NCBI GenBank assembly: GCA_036924085.1
Contig: JAVGWX010000007.1
Span: 97,606,141-97,670,140, forward strand
Direction: 5' to 3'
Length of the DNA stretch: 64,000 bases
Source of the DNA: Ariolimax columbianus
Taxonomy: Eukaryota; Mollusca; Gastropoda; Stylommatophora; Arionidae
The position numbers and the translations under genes were made by a program. The notes under the pieces are model-generated. The model saw nothing but the letters and a program-made list of their open reading frames with translations, made no database searches and was not told the DNA's origin. Below are positions 12,761 to 23,204 of this stretch, in pieces (positions within the stretch are counted from its first letter, which is position 1; each line of letters starts with the position of its first letter).

Positions 12761-12927
12761 GATGTGAACATGAGGTTGTTCTATTGGAAGCTTATATGCC
12801 TATCACTTTTCTTAACTTGAAGTTACCACTGTTCATAGTTTATCGCAAACCAAGCCCTAAAAGAGAATGTATGTTCTATGTTTGGTCTAATTGTCTATAT
12901 GTGGTCAATGTATTGTCTAGGTATGGT

Positions 12928-13364
<437 letters not shown>

Positions 13365-13379
13365 TCAGTCTTATTGTGT

Positions 13380-13684
13380 GTTGTTAGACCTCGTGGCAGG
13401 TGTGTCCTACTTTGTTCCCTATTTTAAGGCAGGCGAAAATCCATTGGCGACTTTCTAGGTCAATCCCAGTATTTGTTACCGACCGTTAGGCTGGTTGCCC
13501 CTCGAATATACGATCTCTTATTTTTGGAACTGGTGATGGTGGAAGCGTAAATTAAAGCAACTTAGACCCGTAGCCTGTTAGGCGCCCCCAATGACGCTAC
13601 ACTAACCACATAACCAAGATCTGATGTTATAACCACACAGTCCCCTTTTTGTGACATATTCTCTGTGTGACGAGAAACCTCCAT
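13380..13684. other. non-coding stretch
   Basis: No exon was recognised. The words ggttagtgtagcg (minus strand, about 13590-13605) hint at a further decayed tRNA-like head, but no B box could be paired with it. Confidence 0.4.
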
Positions 13685-13945
13685 AATAATTTGAGTAGGT
13701 TTTAAGTTTTAATTTTACCGGAATAGTGGCTGTTAAGTCAACTCTTTTCGATTTTCAACTGCCAAGAATTTTTAATCTGCGCACCACTGTACACGGCTGT
13801 CTTATCTCACTACTCAAAAATCATGGGCCATTCTTACCAGATGATCCACGTTAAAAATTCCGTTTCCACCGTGATTTGAACCACCATCACCCGAGGCGAA
13901 CACCTTACCTCGAGACCACTGCACCCTCTCCTCCCCCATATAGTA
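13685..13945 (-). mobile_element. tRNA-derived SINE family A, second copy
   Basis: On the minus strand it reads cagtggtctcgaggtaagg (complement of about 13900-13920), then a B-box-like ggttcaaatca (about 13872-13882), then a body matching 6490-6665. The matching 3' word resembles acctactcaaattatt. It has a single A-box arm, unlike the copy at 6250. Confidence 0.75.
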
Positions 13946-14525
13946 TATGTTTAGTTTATCTATGTGTGGTCAATGTATGGTTTATGTTCGGTCAATTTTT
14001 GTTCTATGTATAGTATATGTATGGTCAATATACGTTATGTTCTGTGTGTGGTCTATGTTTCTTGACAGGAAATGTAGAAAGCTATAGCACCTAACAAAAT
14101 GTACGAGTCAAACTATAGTTCGAAAGTTCGACAGAAAAAAGGCTAGACCAACGGCAACATCTTTTATAAGGTGCTTGGTTGAGCGGATCAGTAAACTAGT
14201 GCCTTTCTTTCAGAGAGTACCGTAGCTACATTATTTACTGATTATTACTTCATTTTCTTCAGAATAGAATTACATTTCTGACACAGACTTGTTCTTATCA
14301 GACCATTTTTCCTAAATTATTTACACCTTAATTCTGTCAAATATTATCTTTGTCTTTGAAAGGACAGTTGTTCGTTAAGTTATCGTTAACAACTCATACA
14401 AGTTAAACATTTCATTCATAACTTCTTCTAATAATATGAGTACTGATAAACGAACTGTTTTTGCCTCAAAATACAGTTTTCTTTGCGTCATGTAGCCAAA
14501 ATATGAAATTATGTTGATAAATAGA
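13946..14525. other. non-coding stretch with a short degenerate repeat
   Basis: From 13950 to 14060 a loose repeat of words like tatgtatggtcaatgt recurs, related to sequence beside the ATCT tract (12870-12930). The rest is AT-rich single-copy DNA. Confidence 0.5.
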
Positions 14526-14529
14526 TGGC

Positions 14530-15030
14530 ACAAATGTTTCTTAGACGAGTAGACACCACTATATATTTAAAATGTTACAAATGTTTCGTAGAGAAGCAGA
14601 CACAACTACCTGTTTAAAATGTTACAAATGTTTCGTAGAGAAGCAGACACAACTACCTGTTTAAAATGTTACAAATGTTTCGTAGAGAAGTAGACACAAC
14701 TACCTGTTTAAAATGTTACAAATGTTTCGTAGAGAAGTAGACACAACTACCTGTTTAAAATGTTACAAATGTTTCGTAGAGAAGCAGACACAACTACCTG
14801 TTTAAAATGTTACAAATGTTTCGTAGAGAAGCAGACACAACTACCTGTTTAAAATGTTACAAATGTTTCGTAGAGAAGTAGACACAACTACCTGTTTAAA
14901 ATGTTACAAATGTTTCGTAGAGAAGCAGACACAACTACCTGTTTAAAATGCTACAAATGTTTCTTAGAATAGCAGACACAACTACCTGTTTAAAATGTTA
15001 CAAATGTTTTGTAGACGACTAGACACAACG
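14530..15030. repeat. 47-bp minisatellite, about 10 copies
   Basis: Units contain acctgtttaaaatgttacaa and tcgtagagaag(c/t)agacacaac. The first and last copies are the most diverged and the inner ones nearly identical, as expected from central homogenisation. Confidence 0.96.
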
Positions 15031-15104
15031 AAGTTTTATTTATTTTTTTTCTTTCGCATTATTTCCATTCCCCAATGCGGTGTGCGTTGTACTGTGTGTT
15101 TATT

Positions 15105-15290
15105 TTGCGCCTGTCAGCCCAGTGTATCCGACTTCGGCATGCATTTTATGTAAGGGTCTGCTGCTTCCTGCATTGTTTAAGGATTTGCTTCCCCTGGATA
15201 ACGGCCGGAGCTGTGATAGGGATCGATCCCAGCACCTTTGGGAGGTGAGCCGTTTCACTTTACCACTAGCACACGACTTCCCCACAACGA
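15105..15290 (-). mobile_element. tRNA-derived SINE (family C)
   Basis: The minus-strand head has the A-box-like gctagtggtaaagtg (complement of about 15256-15270) and the palindromic B-box gggatcgatccc at 15219-15230. The body runs to about 15105. Confidence 0.7.
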
Positions 15291-16176
15291 CGTTTGAATT
15301 ATATGTCAGAAATATGAATACTGTCAAGTCAAGTAGATAGAACAAATTGTAAAACATTTTGCGATTTGCATTGATGGCATAGGGCCACCGCAAGGACGAA
15401 CCCCGTATGTGACATTTCCAGATGGAGCTTGGGCGTTTATTGCAGGGGAGAATGAGCTGGCGACTCTAAAAAACAAAGCTTACCTGAATGCGTTGGACAA
15501 ACGCAAGTCACGCCAGGGTCAATCATCATTTTGATACTAGGTCGACAAAGGAAATGAGGGATTTAGGTAGAAGACTTTGTCTAGTACAGGGGTGGTGTTG
15601 GACTTGGCGGAGATGGGGGTTGGTGACAATCTGGTACTGCTACGACTGGCTACCACATTTAGAATGAGTGACTCGTGGATAGTCAACCAATAACATTTTA
15701 AATAGGGGTAGTTTTAAATTGGAGGGATGGCTAAATCAGACAACCCACAGAAGACCATTGGACAGCCATGTTGTTGTTTGAGACTATAAAATACTCTGCA
15801 GGGATAAACTTGAGGGACTGGCAGGAAGGCTGAGAGTGAATTTAGAAGTGAGAGAGTTTGCAGGGTGACTGTACTATCATACACCTCGAGTTTGGCCAGT
15901 CGCTCTCAATAGATGCTTATCATGAACATATTGTGAACAGTAAGAGATCTGAATGACTGTGTGTTCCGATTAGGCATGAGCGTACAGATTCGATTCGACT
16001 GAGTATGTGAAGTGATCTGAGTATATGTGAATGCACAGATTACCTGATTATACGTGAAACGATTGTATGCGAATGTACAGATCGTCTGAGTACGTATTCC
16101 GATCTTGAGGACGAGTTTGTGATTGTCTGTTGAGGGTGCAGAAGAAATATGTCGAGCTAACTAGAGCCATTAAGTT

Positions 16177-17268
16177 GTGGCTGGAATATTTCTTGAGGGA
16201 ATAAAGTTTTGTTGTTCCAGTAATAAAAGAGAAGAATTGGAACTGCATGTAGAAGAAAAAAACCCAGATATAATAGGATTAACAGAATCATGGACATATG
16301 AGGAGATTGCAGATAGTGAACTTGAAATTGAGAGATATACAATGTTAAGGAAAGATAGGATAATTGGAGACAAGACTAAGGGAGGTGGCGTTTTATTATA
16401 CTGTATAAATTCTGTTAATATAACGATCAAAGATTATTTATCATGTGGTAACAAAAATAAAAGTGTATGGGGAGAAATAGAAAGTGGGGGTGAAAAAACA
16501 GTGATTGGAGTGTGCTATAGATGTCCATCAAGTCAAAAAGAGGAAGATGAGGTGCTGATTAGTAGTATAGCAAAGGCAAGTAAAGGGAAATTATTATTAA
16601 TGGGAGATTTCAACTTTCCAGAAATAAAATGGGATATGGCAGAAGCACTTGTAGAGTCTAAACCTTTTGTTATGTGCATAACTGACAATTTTTTAATTCA
16701 ACATGTAGAAGCAGCCACCAGAGGCAAAAACATACTCGACCTAGTTTTTACCACAGAGGAAAATATGATTGAAAACGTTACCGTTGGGGAACTGTTTGGC
16801 TCAAGTGACCATCAAATCATCCGTTGGGATCTTATTGCAGGGAAAGAAGTAAACATAAACACGCGAACATACGACTACTCTAAGGCAGATGTTAAGAGGA
16901 TGAAAGAGGCAGCGAACCACATAATCTGGAAAGATATTATTGTAGGAACAGATGTTAAACAGGAGTGGGAAAGTATTAAAACAGTTCTAGAAACGCTAAA
17001 AGAGGAATGTGTTCCATGTAGGGAGGTAAACCCCAAGCGTAAAAAGTGGATAACTAGATTTGTAGTGAAATGTAGAAGAGCAAAAAATAAAGCATGGCAA
17101 AAATATATAGAGGCAGGTAAATCAAAAGAAACATATGTAAAATATTTGGACAAGCAGAACATATCTCAGAAAGCGAATAAAACAGCAAAAATAGACTTTG
17201 AAAAAAAACTTGCTCAGAGGATCAAGACTGACAGTAAAAGCTTCTTTTCTTATGTTAGAAATAAATAA
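16177..17268 (+). CDS. LINE ORF2 N-terminal part: apurinic-like endonuclease
   Basis: Would nick target DNA to prime reverse transcription. Exonuclease-endonuclease-phosphatase motifs appear in order: PDIIGLTESW (near residue 30), GGGVLLY, GVCYRCPSS, LLMGDFNFPEIKW, LDLVFTT and GSSDHQIIRW (near residue 210). A lysine-rich linker then leads toward the RT. There is no ATG at the 5' edge: the open frame simply begins at the truncation, and the first in-frame ATG is around 16341. The TAA at 17266-17268 is in the same frame as the RT segment. Reading continues without another stop through 17269-17427, so this is one ORF2 broken by a single stop. Not expected to be active. Confidence 0.88.
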   Translation: MAGIFLEGIKFCCSSNKREELELHVEEKNPDIIGLTESWTYEEIADSELEIERYTMLRKDRIIGDKTKGGGVLLYCINSVNITIKDYLSCGNKNKSVWGEIESGGEKTVIGVCYRCPSSQKEEDEVLISSIAKASKGKLLLMGDFNFPEIKWDMAEALVESKPFVMCITDNFLIQHVEAATRGKNILDLVFTTEENMIENVTVGELFGSSDHQIIRWDLIAGKEVNINTRTYDYSKADVKRMKEAANHIIWKDIIVGTDVKQEWESIKTVLETLKEECVPCREVNPKRKKWITRFVVKCRRAKNKAWQKYIEAGKSKETYVKYLDKQNISQKANKTAKIDFEKKLAQRIKTDSKSFFSYVRNK

Positions 17269-17427
17269 AGAACGAAAGACAAAGTAGGCCCTCTCATAGA
17301 CAGTACAGGGAAAATAGTAAGTGAGAATAGGGAGGCTGCTAATCTGCTCAATCAGTACTTTGGCACAGTCTTCACAAAGGAGGACTGCTCCGAGATCCCA
17401 GAGCCTATAGATATTTTTCAAAGAGAC

Positions 17428-18951
17428 ATGGATACAGCGGGATTAAGATCAATCTGTATTACAGAGGAAATGGTTTTTAAAAAATTGGAGGGGTTGAAAG
17501 TGAATAAATGTCCAGGTCAAGATGGTATTCACCCAAAATTGCTGTTTGAAATTAGAAACCAGCTAGCAAAACCATTGGCTATATTTTGTTCTCAATCACT
17601 TACAAAAGGGATTGTTCCACGGGATTGGAAATATGCAGGAGTGATCCCCTTATTAAAAAAAGGCAAAAAATCAGATCCGGCAAATTATAGACCGGTGAGT
17701 TTAACGAGCATAGTCTGTAAATTGTTAGAGTCAATAATCAAAGAAAACATTGTAATGCATTTAGACAAATTTAATCTAATTAGAAATAGTCAGCATGGGT
17801 TTACTAGAGGGAGATCATGCTTAACAAATCTATTAGAATTCATGGAGGAGGTTACTAAAATCATAGATAAAGGGGAGCCAGTGGATGTTATTTATCTAGA
17901 CTTTGCAAAGGCCTTTGATAGAGTACCTCATCAAAGATTATTTCGAAAGTTAAAATCACATGGAATAGGTGGCGAAGTTGCCAAATGGATTGAAAATTGG
18001 TTAACGGGAAGAAGGCAGAGGGTGGGCATAAATAAGGAGTACTCTGAGTGGAGTGAAGTGAAAAGTGGTGTGCCACAGGGCTCGGTTTTGGGACCAATTT
18101 TGTTCTTGATATATATAAATGATTTGGACATTGATATGAGATCCATGATTGCAAAATTTGCTGATGACACAAAACTATGCAGTAGTGTCTCATCTAAAGC
18201 GGAAGTGGATATATTGATGTCGGATTTAGATAAAATTCGAGAATGGTCTGTAAGCTGGCAAATGGAGTTTAACGTAGATAAATGTACAGTCATCCACATG
18301 GGTAGATCCAATATGGAACATAATTACAGAATGGGAGAAAACAATATTAGAAAGATAGATAAGGAAAGGGACCTAGGGGTTATAATAGATCATACAGGAA
18401 AGGTGAGTGAGCAAGTTAAGGTAGCAGTGAAAAAGGCAAATGCAATGTTAGGTATGATAAAAAGAAATATTAAACATAGGAGCAAGGAAGTGATCGTCAA
18501 ACTGTATAAAGCTTTAGTTAGACCTAGATTGGAGTACTGTGTACAGGTGTGGAGTCCTTATCATAGAGGGGACATAAACATGCTAGAAAGAATACAAAAA
18601 AGAGCGACAAAGCTGATAGTGGGATTCCAGAATTACAGTTATGAGGAACGACTCAGAAAAACCGGCCTACAGTGTCTCGAAGAGAGAAGAATTCGTGGTG
18701 ACTTAATACAGGTTTATAAGATGATCAGAGGAATCGATAAATTAGACTATAACAAGTTTTTTAAAATACAACCACCCACAATAACACGAGGGCATAGCTA
18801 CAAGATGATTAAAGAGAGGTCCAGGTTAGACATTAGGAAATATTTTTTTAGTCAGAGAGTGGTGTCTGCTTGGAATGCATTGCCAGGGGAGGTAGTGGAG
18901 GCAGGGACAGTTAATGCATTTAAGAATAAACTGGATGCGCATAGATTTTAG
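17428..18951 (+). CDS. LINE ORF2 C-terminal part: reverse transcriptase
   Basis: The 507 codons from the first ATG after the internal stop contain the complete RT domain. Motifs include CPGQDGIHPKLL, PANYRPVSLTSI, SQHGFTRGRSC, VIYLDFAKAFDRVPH (first catalytic Asp), SGVPQGSVLGPILF, IAKFADDTKL (catalytic FADD) and LGVIID. A C-terminal region follows with LYKALVRPRLEYCVQVWSPY, ERIQKRATK and FFSQRVVSAWNALP. All catalytic residues are present. The upstream in-frame codons 17269-17427 belong to the same protein, so the chosen ATG is only a bookkeeping start. The 3' UTR is about 80 bp and ends in the TTAAG tail. Confidence 0.92.
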   Translation: MDTAGLRSICITEEMVFKKLEGLKVNKCPGQDGIHPKLLFEIRNQLAKPLAIFCSQSLTKGIVPRDWKYAGVIPLLKKGKKSDPANYRPVSLTSIVCKLLESIIKENIVMHLDKFNLIRNSQHGFTRGRSCLTNLLEFMEEVTKIIDKGEPVDVIYLDFAKAFDRVPHQRLFRKLKSHGIGGEVAKWIENWLTGRRQRVGINKEYSEWSEVKSGVPQGSVLGPILFLIYINDLDIDMRSMIAKFADDTKLCSSVSSKAEVDILMSDLDKIREWSVSWQMEFNVDKCTVIHMGRSNMEHNYRMGENNIRKIDKERDLGVIIDHTGKVSEQVKVAVKKANAMLGMIKRNIKHRSKEVIVKLYKALVRPRLEYCVQVWSPYHRGDINMLERIQKRATKLIVGFQNYSYEERLRKTGLQCLEERRIRGDLIQVYKMIRGIDKLDYNKFFKIQPPTITRGHSYKMIKERSRLDIRKYFFSQRVVSAWNALPGEVVEAGTVNAFKNKLDAHRF

Positions 18952-19359
18952 AGCAAGGTGATGTAAATGTAACTGGTTGTATACAGACTCTGCAGGGTCT
19001 TCTAAACCAGTATAAAGATGTTAAGTTAAGTTAAGTTAATAGGGAATGTAAGAACCTGGGGTTGTGGGTAATTACAGAATGGATATGAACACCAATTGCT
19101 TATATCTTCTGTTGTAGTTCAATATATATACATTTATATACATATATTTATATATTACGATTAGTTAGTTTATCAGTTCTTTCCGTTTTGTTGATATTGT
19201 GCAACCATTATTCTTGTAATAAATTATATTGTTTCTGTTTATGGTCGGGATAGTGTTTAGTGTGTCTTACTATGTTGAAGTCGTGTCGTGGTGTAAATAC
19301 ATGTTGTAACTCTTAAAATTAGTAAACTACTCAGCTAAACCTGAACTCTACCACACGTA

Positions 19360-19784
19360 CCCTTTCTATGGAGATACTAACATCAGCTTATGGAATGTGT
19401 AGCCTAGTCAACAGTGAGCTGGCTTGTTAAGACTGGGATTACAGCGTGCGAAAGTTCGACATCACAGAGGAATATTTAAAAAATCCGCTCCTCCAGTTTA
19501 CCCAGATGTTAATGGGTACCTGATGTATAAGTTGGGGAAGGTATAAACAGCGAGGAGAGCAGCTGGCCACCCCACCTGACATAGTCTGCGGCTTAGTACA
19601 TGAAAAGTTATCTTCATCTCAACGGCAATTGTTGCCATGGGACTGACATTGACCTGTAATATCAGCCTAAACATTTCTGTTCTAAACAATAAATATTCTT
19701 AAATAGTAACTACATACACTTTTGAGTAGAAATGGAGATGATGGATGTGACCATATCAACGCCAACTGTGCATTTATAACGCAA
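19360..19784. other. non-coding stretch
   Basis: DNA flanking the LTR copy 2 insertion. No exon or repeat was recognised. Confidence 0.4.
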
Positions 19785-19965
19785 GATGTTCTGGTTTCAG
19801 GGTTCGAGGCAGGCCGCGTGACAGGTGGATGGATTGCGTCAGTGTGATCCGACAACGGCACGAGCTTAGGATGGAGGACGCTACACATTTGGTCTAAGAT
19901 ACAGGGCGTAAGCTTGCCACGCCGCTTCACGCCACAAGTGGACAGACAGCTGAGCTGAACTTAAT
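19785..19965 (+). pseudogene. LINE ORF2 C-terminal fragment
   Basis: A short stretch reading RGRPRDRWMDCV followed by a degraded tail. This is the arginine/proline/tryptophan motif near the C-terminus of many endonuclease-reverse transcriptase LINEs. Nothing of the RT core is attached. Confidence 0.5.
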
Positions 19966-20545
19966 TACCCTTTGAAAGTGTATGGACAACAAGGTGAAGA
20001 GGAAAACTGTCACAATTAAGCTTTAGAATTAATGTCACATATTAAAGGCATTTTGACTACTAGGACAATTGTTCCAAACGTCGGTAAGATCCGGGGTCAA
20101 TTTTCTTTAAAACTTGTTCTCCACAGCAAGTGACAATTGCATAAGCAAGCGGCTTTTATTCTTCTGCCCTACAAATCCTCCCATGAACTTCAGCATCAGG
20201 ACTAGACCCTGTGACGACAGTGTTTAGTACAAACATGCAGGATGACCCGCATCAAAAACAAGGTCATTTGGAACGTGCCCTGTAATACGAATGCAATAAA
20301 CGACTGGCTAACAATTATTTCCATATTTGATTTTGAATATTTGATCAACATTATTCTAAAGTTTCTGTGTTTTCATTCCAAAAACCAAAAAAAAAGTGAT
20401 ATCTTTTTTTACTTTAGGCATGGTGTTTTGTTTTTTCGAGTAGCACTGTATTGAAGCCATTATTATTTATGTTGATAACACCGAAACCTGCAAAGTTTAA
20501 TATCATACTTAACAGCTTTGATTTCATGGCTTGATAATAAGTAAA
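19966..20545. other. non-coding stretch
   Basis: AT-rich single-copy DNA. The open frame at 20242-20454 has no recognisable domain. Confidence 0.45.
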
Positions 20546-20548
20546 TAC

Positions 20549-20592
<44 letters not shown>

Positions 20593-20626
20593 CTGTACCT
20601 GAGTGTGTGGGGGGGGGGGGGGGGGA
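20549..20626. repeat. (GT)n tract followed by a poly-G run
   Basis: A GT dinucleotide run of about 38 bp is followed, after 20 bp, by 17 consecutive G. GT-rich words continue irregularly to about 20780. Opposing open frames here are low-complexity artefacts. Confidence 0.95.
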
Positions 20627-20789
20627 CGCGTGTTTATCTTTGTGTAGGTATATTTGTATGTTCGCGTGTGTGTGTTTGGGCGCCGGTTTGTTGTTTGAAT
20701 GGGAGCTTGTGTTTTTGTGTGTATGTGTGTTTGAGGAAACATTTGTTGTGACTGTCCGTGTGTGTGTTTTGTGTATGTGCAAGTGTGCT

Positions 20790-20900
20790 GTCACCTTCCG
20801 GGTATTACTCCAGCATACCAGCCATCCAGTGTGCTTCCACCTTCCCGGCATTACAACAGCATATCAGCCGTCCAGTGTGCTTCCACCTTCCGTGCCTATA
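20790..20900. repeat. about 49-bp direct repeat, 2.3 copies
   Basis: Repeats of (c/t)caccttccgggtattac...cagcatatcagcc(g/a)tccag. A small duplication with no coding signal. Confidence 0.8.
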
Positions 20901-21106
20901 TAATTCCCTGACCAATGTTGATGGATTCTTGTGCTCCTGGTAGGTGCAATAATGTAGAACAGATCATCGAGAGCAGAGGTCAGACAAATAAGAGCACTCT
21001 TGTCTTCCAGGTTAGGGCATCTAGTTACAGTCAATAACCTAAACCCTCCTTTAAAAAGAAAACTCGAATGATTTAAGATAATGTAATGAACACTCAAACT
21101 ACTAAC

Positions 21107-21186
21107 CTTCCTGAGTGCTCCGCCGGGGTCTTTGTGTATGGCAAAGACAAGAATAGCATCACTGACCCACGGGAAGCATGTTGTAA
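21107..21186 (-). CDS. candidate orphan exon, function unknown
   Basis: An 80-bp minus-strand segment sits between an acceptor-like cacacag and a donor gttagt. One frame reads TTCFPWVSDAILVFAIHKD followed by PGGALRK. The composition looks like real protein and the junctions are plausible. No family was recognised, no neighbouring exon was found, and the second frame stops early. It could be chance. Confidence 0.25.
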
Positions 21187-21199
21187 CTGTGTGACATGG

Positions 21200-21544
21200 C
21201 ATAACACTGGCCGTGGTTACGTTATTTGTTAAGAGCAGCTTAAATGGCGCCTAGCAGGCTGCGCGTCTACTCTGCTCAACGGTTTGAGTTTATTAAGATA
21301 GACCAGCACATCGGTTAACCACCCTTCGAGGCACTAGTGGAGTAATAAGCTGCTCGCTAAATAAGAAATCCTTCTCCCGGCTACATCCAGCTCACGCCAG
21401 AGCTGGCACCCGCACAGGGCCATCCGTCTTAGTAGAAGTACAGGTCCACTAAGACTAACCTGCCTTGCTTACCCGATTCTAAAAGATGTAAGCAAGCAAA
21501 TGAGTAAGAAAGCAAGCAAGTAAGCCAACAAATAAACAGGAAAT
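21200..21544. other. non-coding stretch
   Basis: The segment 21470-21540 carries AAGCAAGCAAGTAAG-type words. No gene was seen. Confidence 0.45.
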
Positions 21545-22890
21545 GAACCCCTTAAACAACCAGAGTTCCTCGCACTGACAGTCCCCAGAACCCCTCGCGC
21601 TAACAGCATCGAGAGCCCCTCGCACTGACAGTCCTAGAGCCTCTCGCACTGACAGTCCCAAGAACCCCTCGCACTGACAGTCCCCAGAGCCCCTCGCGGA
21701 GAGTCCTCATAACCCCTCCCGGTGACAGTCCCCAGAGCTCCTCGCGCTGACAGTCTCCAGAGCCTCTCGCGGAGACAGTCCTCAGAATCCCTCGCGCTGA
21801 CAGTCCTCAGAGCTCCTCGCGCTGACAGTCTCCAGAGCCCCTCGCGGAGACAGTCCCCAGAACCTCTCGCGCTGACAGTCCCCGGAGCTCCTCGCAGTGA
21901 AAATCTCCAGAACCCCCTCGCGCTGACAGTCCACAGAACCCCTCGCGCTGACAGTCCACAGAGCCTCTCGCGCTGATAGTCCCCTGAGCCCCTCGCGCTG
22001 ACATTCCCCAGAGTTCCTCGCAACGACAGTCCCCAGAACCCCTCGTGCCGACAGTCCCCAGAACCCATCGCGCTGGCTGACAGTCCCCAGAGCTCCTCGG
22101 GCTGACAATCCCCAGAACCCCTCGCGCTGACAGTCCCCAGAACCCCTCTCGCTGACAGTCCCCAGAACCCCTCGCGCTGACAATCCTCAGAGCTCCTCGC
22201 AACGACAGTCCCCAGAACCCCTCGTGCCAACAGTCCCCAGAACCCATCGCGCTGACTGACAGTCCCCAGAGCTTCTCGAGTTGACAATCCCCAGAGCCCC
22301 TCGCGGAGACAGTCCCCATAACCCGTTGGGCTGACAGTCCCCAGAGCTCCTCGCGCTGACAGTTCCGAGAATCCCTCGCGATGACAGTCCCCAGAGCTCC
22401 TCGCAGTGAAAATCTCCAGAGCCCCTCGCGCTGACAGTCCACAGAACCCCTCGCGCTGACAGTCCACAGAGCCTCTCGCGCTGACAGTCCACAGAACCCC
22501 TCGCGCTGACAATCCCCAGAACCCCTCGCGCTGACAATCCCCAGAACCACTGTCGCTGACAATCCCCAGAACCCCTGGCGCTGACAGTCCCCAGAACCCC
22601 TGGCGGTGACAGTCCCAAGAGCTCCTCGCGCTGACACTCCCCAGAACCCCTCACGCTGACAGTCCCCAGAACCCCTCGCGCTGACAGTCCCCAGAACCCC
22701 TCGCGTTGACAGTCCCCAGAACCCCTCGCGTTGACAGTCCCCAGAACCCCTCGCGCTGACAGTCCCCAGAACCCCTCGCGCTGACAGTTTCCAGAGCCTC
22801 TCACGCTGACAGTCCCCATAGCCTCTCGCGCTGACAGTCCCCAGAGCTCCTCGCGCTGACAGTCCACAGAGCTCCTCGCTTTGACAGTCC
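21545..22890. repeat. 24-bp minisatellite, about 56 copies, with long-range duplication
   Basis: The unit core is cctcgcgctgacagtcccca. Because 24 is a multiple of 3, minus-strand frames of up to 372 codons (GLSARG/GTVSARG repeats) stay open, but they are repeat artefacts. A variant block starting at ctcctcgcagtgaaaatctc (21885) recurs about 509 bp later (22394). Another variant (cctcgcaacgacag) recurs about 180 bp apart. Confidence 0.96.
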
Positions 22891-23204
22891 ATGGCAACAG
22901 TTGATTGCAGAATCCCAGGCAGCACGCAGGTGAGAATGAGAGTAGGCGACGTTTCTCAGATGTTTCGCTGATGGCCTCAGTGACGATTTTATGATGGGTG
23001 CAGTGTTTTCTCGCCACTGATTCCCATGGACAGATCAAGAAGCTGAAAGGCTGAAATGTCTTGACAGAGGCAGGCCACATGGCTAAAGAAAGAGAGACGG
23101 CGTCGATTCAGCATTGAAGAAGGACTCTCGAGTAGTGTTCGTTGTGCGATCTCAGTGTTTGCAACAAAGTCTTACCAGCGAACACCAAGAATGTGTCGTT
23201 ATTG
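22891..23204. other. spacer between two arrays
   Basis: Single-copy DNA; no exon was recognised. Confidence 0.4.

Larger units (their letters stand above)
16165..19035 (+). mobile_element. CR1-like (Jockey superfamily) LINE, 5'-truncated
   Basis: The element has an apurinic endonuclease followed by a reverse transcriptase in the same frame. Its 3' end is gttaagttaagttaagttaa. It lacks a 5' UTR and ORF1, and its coding sequence starts at the very beginning of the endonuclease domain. It sits inside LTR copy 2. Related copies with the same 3' end lie at 41930-42105, 43455-45305 and, on the minus strand, 57765-57900. CR1-like assignment is from the RT and C-terminal motif style; the exact clade is not proven. 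Confidence 0.88.
15408..19355 (-). mobile_element. solo LTR, copy 2, inverted and split by a LINE
   Basis: On the minus strand this element begins TGTGGTAGAG (at 19355) and ends AATGTCACA (at 15408). The 4-bp target duplication CGTA is perfect on both sides (15404-15407 and 19356-19359). The segment 15408 to about 16160 aligns with about 7110-8077 of copy 1, and about 19040-19355 aligns with 6802 to about 7105. The intervening 2.9 kb is the LINE at 16165-19035. About 1.1 kb of LTR remains once the LINE is removed. Confidence 0.85.

Noticed and set aside
21634..22925. Long minus-strand frames with GLSARG repeats as a structural protein
   Set aside because: The frames are open because a 24-bp unit without stops is repeated; overlapping frames on both strands are equally open, and no start or splice context is seen.
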